From NCBI GenBank assembly GCA_003219925.1, contig QHQU01000081.1, forward strand, positions 1 through 6,826: DNA of 6,826 nucleotides, given 5' to 3'. The notes under the pieces are model-generated. The model was not told where the DNA came from. It ran no database searches and saw only the letters and a list, made by a program, of their open reading frames with translations. Positions 6,221 through 6,826 of this stretch are shown in pieces. A program made the position numbers and the translations under genes. Within the stretch, counting starts at the first letter, position 1. Each line of letters starts with the position of its first letter. The DNA is from Verrucomicrobiota bacterium (GTDB lineage Bacteria > Verrucomicrobiota > Verrucomicrobiia > Chthoniobacterales > UBA10450).

Positions 6221-6360
6221 GTTGGCACTATGGCCCTTTCGAGGTCGATGTAGCTGCCGGTCAGGTGAAGAAGGTTGAATGGAAATGCTACAGTGGCATG
6301 CAATGACAGCAGGTATATTCTAGATGCTTGAGGCAACCGACCGATGCCAGGCGTTGACGA

Positions 6361-6826
6361 TCAGTAATTTCTGATGTTCCAGGACGTCGCCACGGTTCCG
6401 AAGTAGACACTGCTGCTGTAAGTGGTCCCGTTCATGAGCCAGATGGCGCGAGCGCCGGAACTATTTTGCCAAAGAATGTCGGGCTTGTTATCGCCGTTGA
6501 AATCGCCCGAGCCGACGATCTTTCAGGAGGTCGCCACCGATGGCAGGAAGATGCTGCTGCCAAAAGTGCTACCGTTCATGAGCCAGAGGGCACGGGAACC
6601 GGAGGTATTTTGCCAGAGAACGTCTGCCTTGCCGTGACCGTTGAAATCGCTTTTCATGGCTGGCGGTGCTGAAGACACGGTTTTGAAAACGCTGCCGCTT
6701 CAGCCGGCAGGAAGAGCGGGACTAAACAGGCCAGAGCTTAGGACGTTATTATTGAGATACCATATCCCCGTCTGTCGCGTGCTTGAGTTAAACAGGAGGT
6801 AATCTGGATGGCCATCGCCATTAAAG
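6361..6826 (-). pseudogene. FG-GAP/VCBS-repeat protein, 3' end, with two in-frame TGA codons
   Basis: Reading minus from 6825, one frame covers 155 codons to a final TGA at 6363-6361 and contains three FG-GAP-type modules. Calcium-loop motifs are FNGDGHPD (its leading Asp is outside the window), DFNGHGKAD (from 6648) and DFNGDNKPD (from 6504); the latter two are 48 codons apart. Each is followed by LLFN or LWQN and then IWYLNN or WLMNG. Such modules build beta-propellers in secreted or surface proteins. Two TGA codons interrupt the frame, at 6702-6700 (after LPAG) and 6525-6523 (after VATS). At both, related modules have Trp, and the last module here keeps VATSW with TGG. No frameshift is present. 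The ending WNIRNY looks like a genuine C-terminus. The gene begins beyond the right edge. Decay by G-to-A change is the simplest reading. Confidence 0.8.

Larger units (their letters stand above)
5400..6360. other. Gene-poor stretch with decayed fragments
   Basis: No gene of clear ancestry lies in these 961 bases. Base by base the region holds the double palindrome next to coaE, a doubtful 72-codon frame (5775-5557), a TGCCA/TGGCA palindromic site (5815-5833) and a decayed coding fragment (6220-5936). From 6221 to 6360 I see nothing I can name. Overlapping short frames on both strands, without ribosome sites or family resemblance, fit decayed or intergenic DNA. A promoter for the coaE-rho-rnd block should lie in the lower part, but I found no convincing -35/-10 pair. 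Confidence 0.6.

Overview
The window reads as a bacterial chromosome segment. Every gene I can support lies on the minus strand, so transcription runs from high to low coordinates. My best guess for the source is a soil Verrucomicrobiota (Chthoniobacterales-like). The grounds are the pairing of a FecR-domain protein with a Phe-terminated outer-membrane barrel, the ASP-box-free FG-GAP repeat style (VATSW, LWQN, WLMNG), and dispersed AATGACGAA and trinucleotide-loop palindromic repeats. This assignment is inference; no rRNA or marker search was possible.

In transcription order: (1) 6826-6361, the 3' end of an FG-GAP/VCBS-repeat surface-protein gene. It is still in one frame but interrupted by two TGA codons, each replacing a Trp. 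(2) 6360-5400, a gene-poor stretch with a second decayed protein fragment (6220-5936), a short palindromic site (5815-5833), a doubtful 72-codon reading frame (5775-5557) and a double palindrome just before coaE. (3) 5399-3251, a tight housekeeping block: coaE (last step of coenzyme A synthesis), rho (transcription termination ATPase; overlaps coaE by 16 nt) and rnd-like 3'-5' exoribonuclease D (46 nt after rho). (4) 1928-1, a two-gene envelope unit: an outer-membrane beta-barrel protein followed after 22 nt by a FecR-domain protein with a Pro/Thr-rich tail that runs off the left edge.

The most unusual signal is that all three housekeeping genes have repeat sequence at their 5' ends, and in each case the repeat is open in the gene's own frame. 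Rho carries two 63-bp palindromic units (75% identical, no indels, same reading phase) coding for residues 10-31 and 49-70. The rnd gene has its first 34 or so codons in an AATGACGAA repeat cluster. The coaE frame remains open through a double palindrome upstream of its likely start. This resembles the protein-coding palindromic elements described in Rickettsia, although nothing suggests common descent. I see no CRISPR array, defence system, tRNA, rRNA or intact transposase here.
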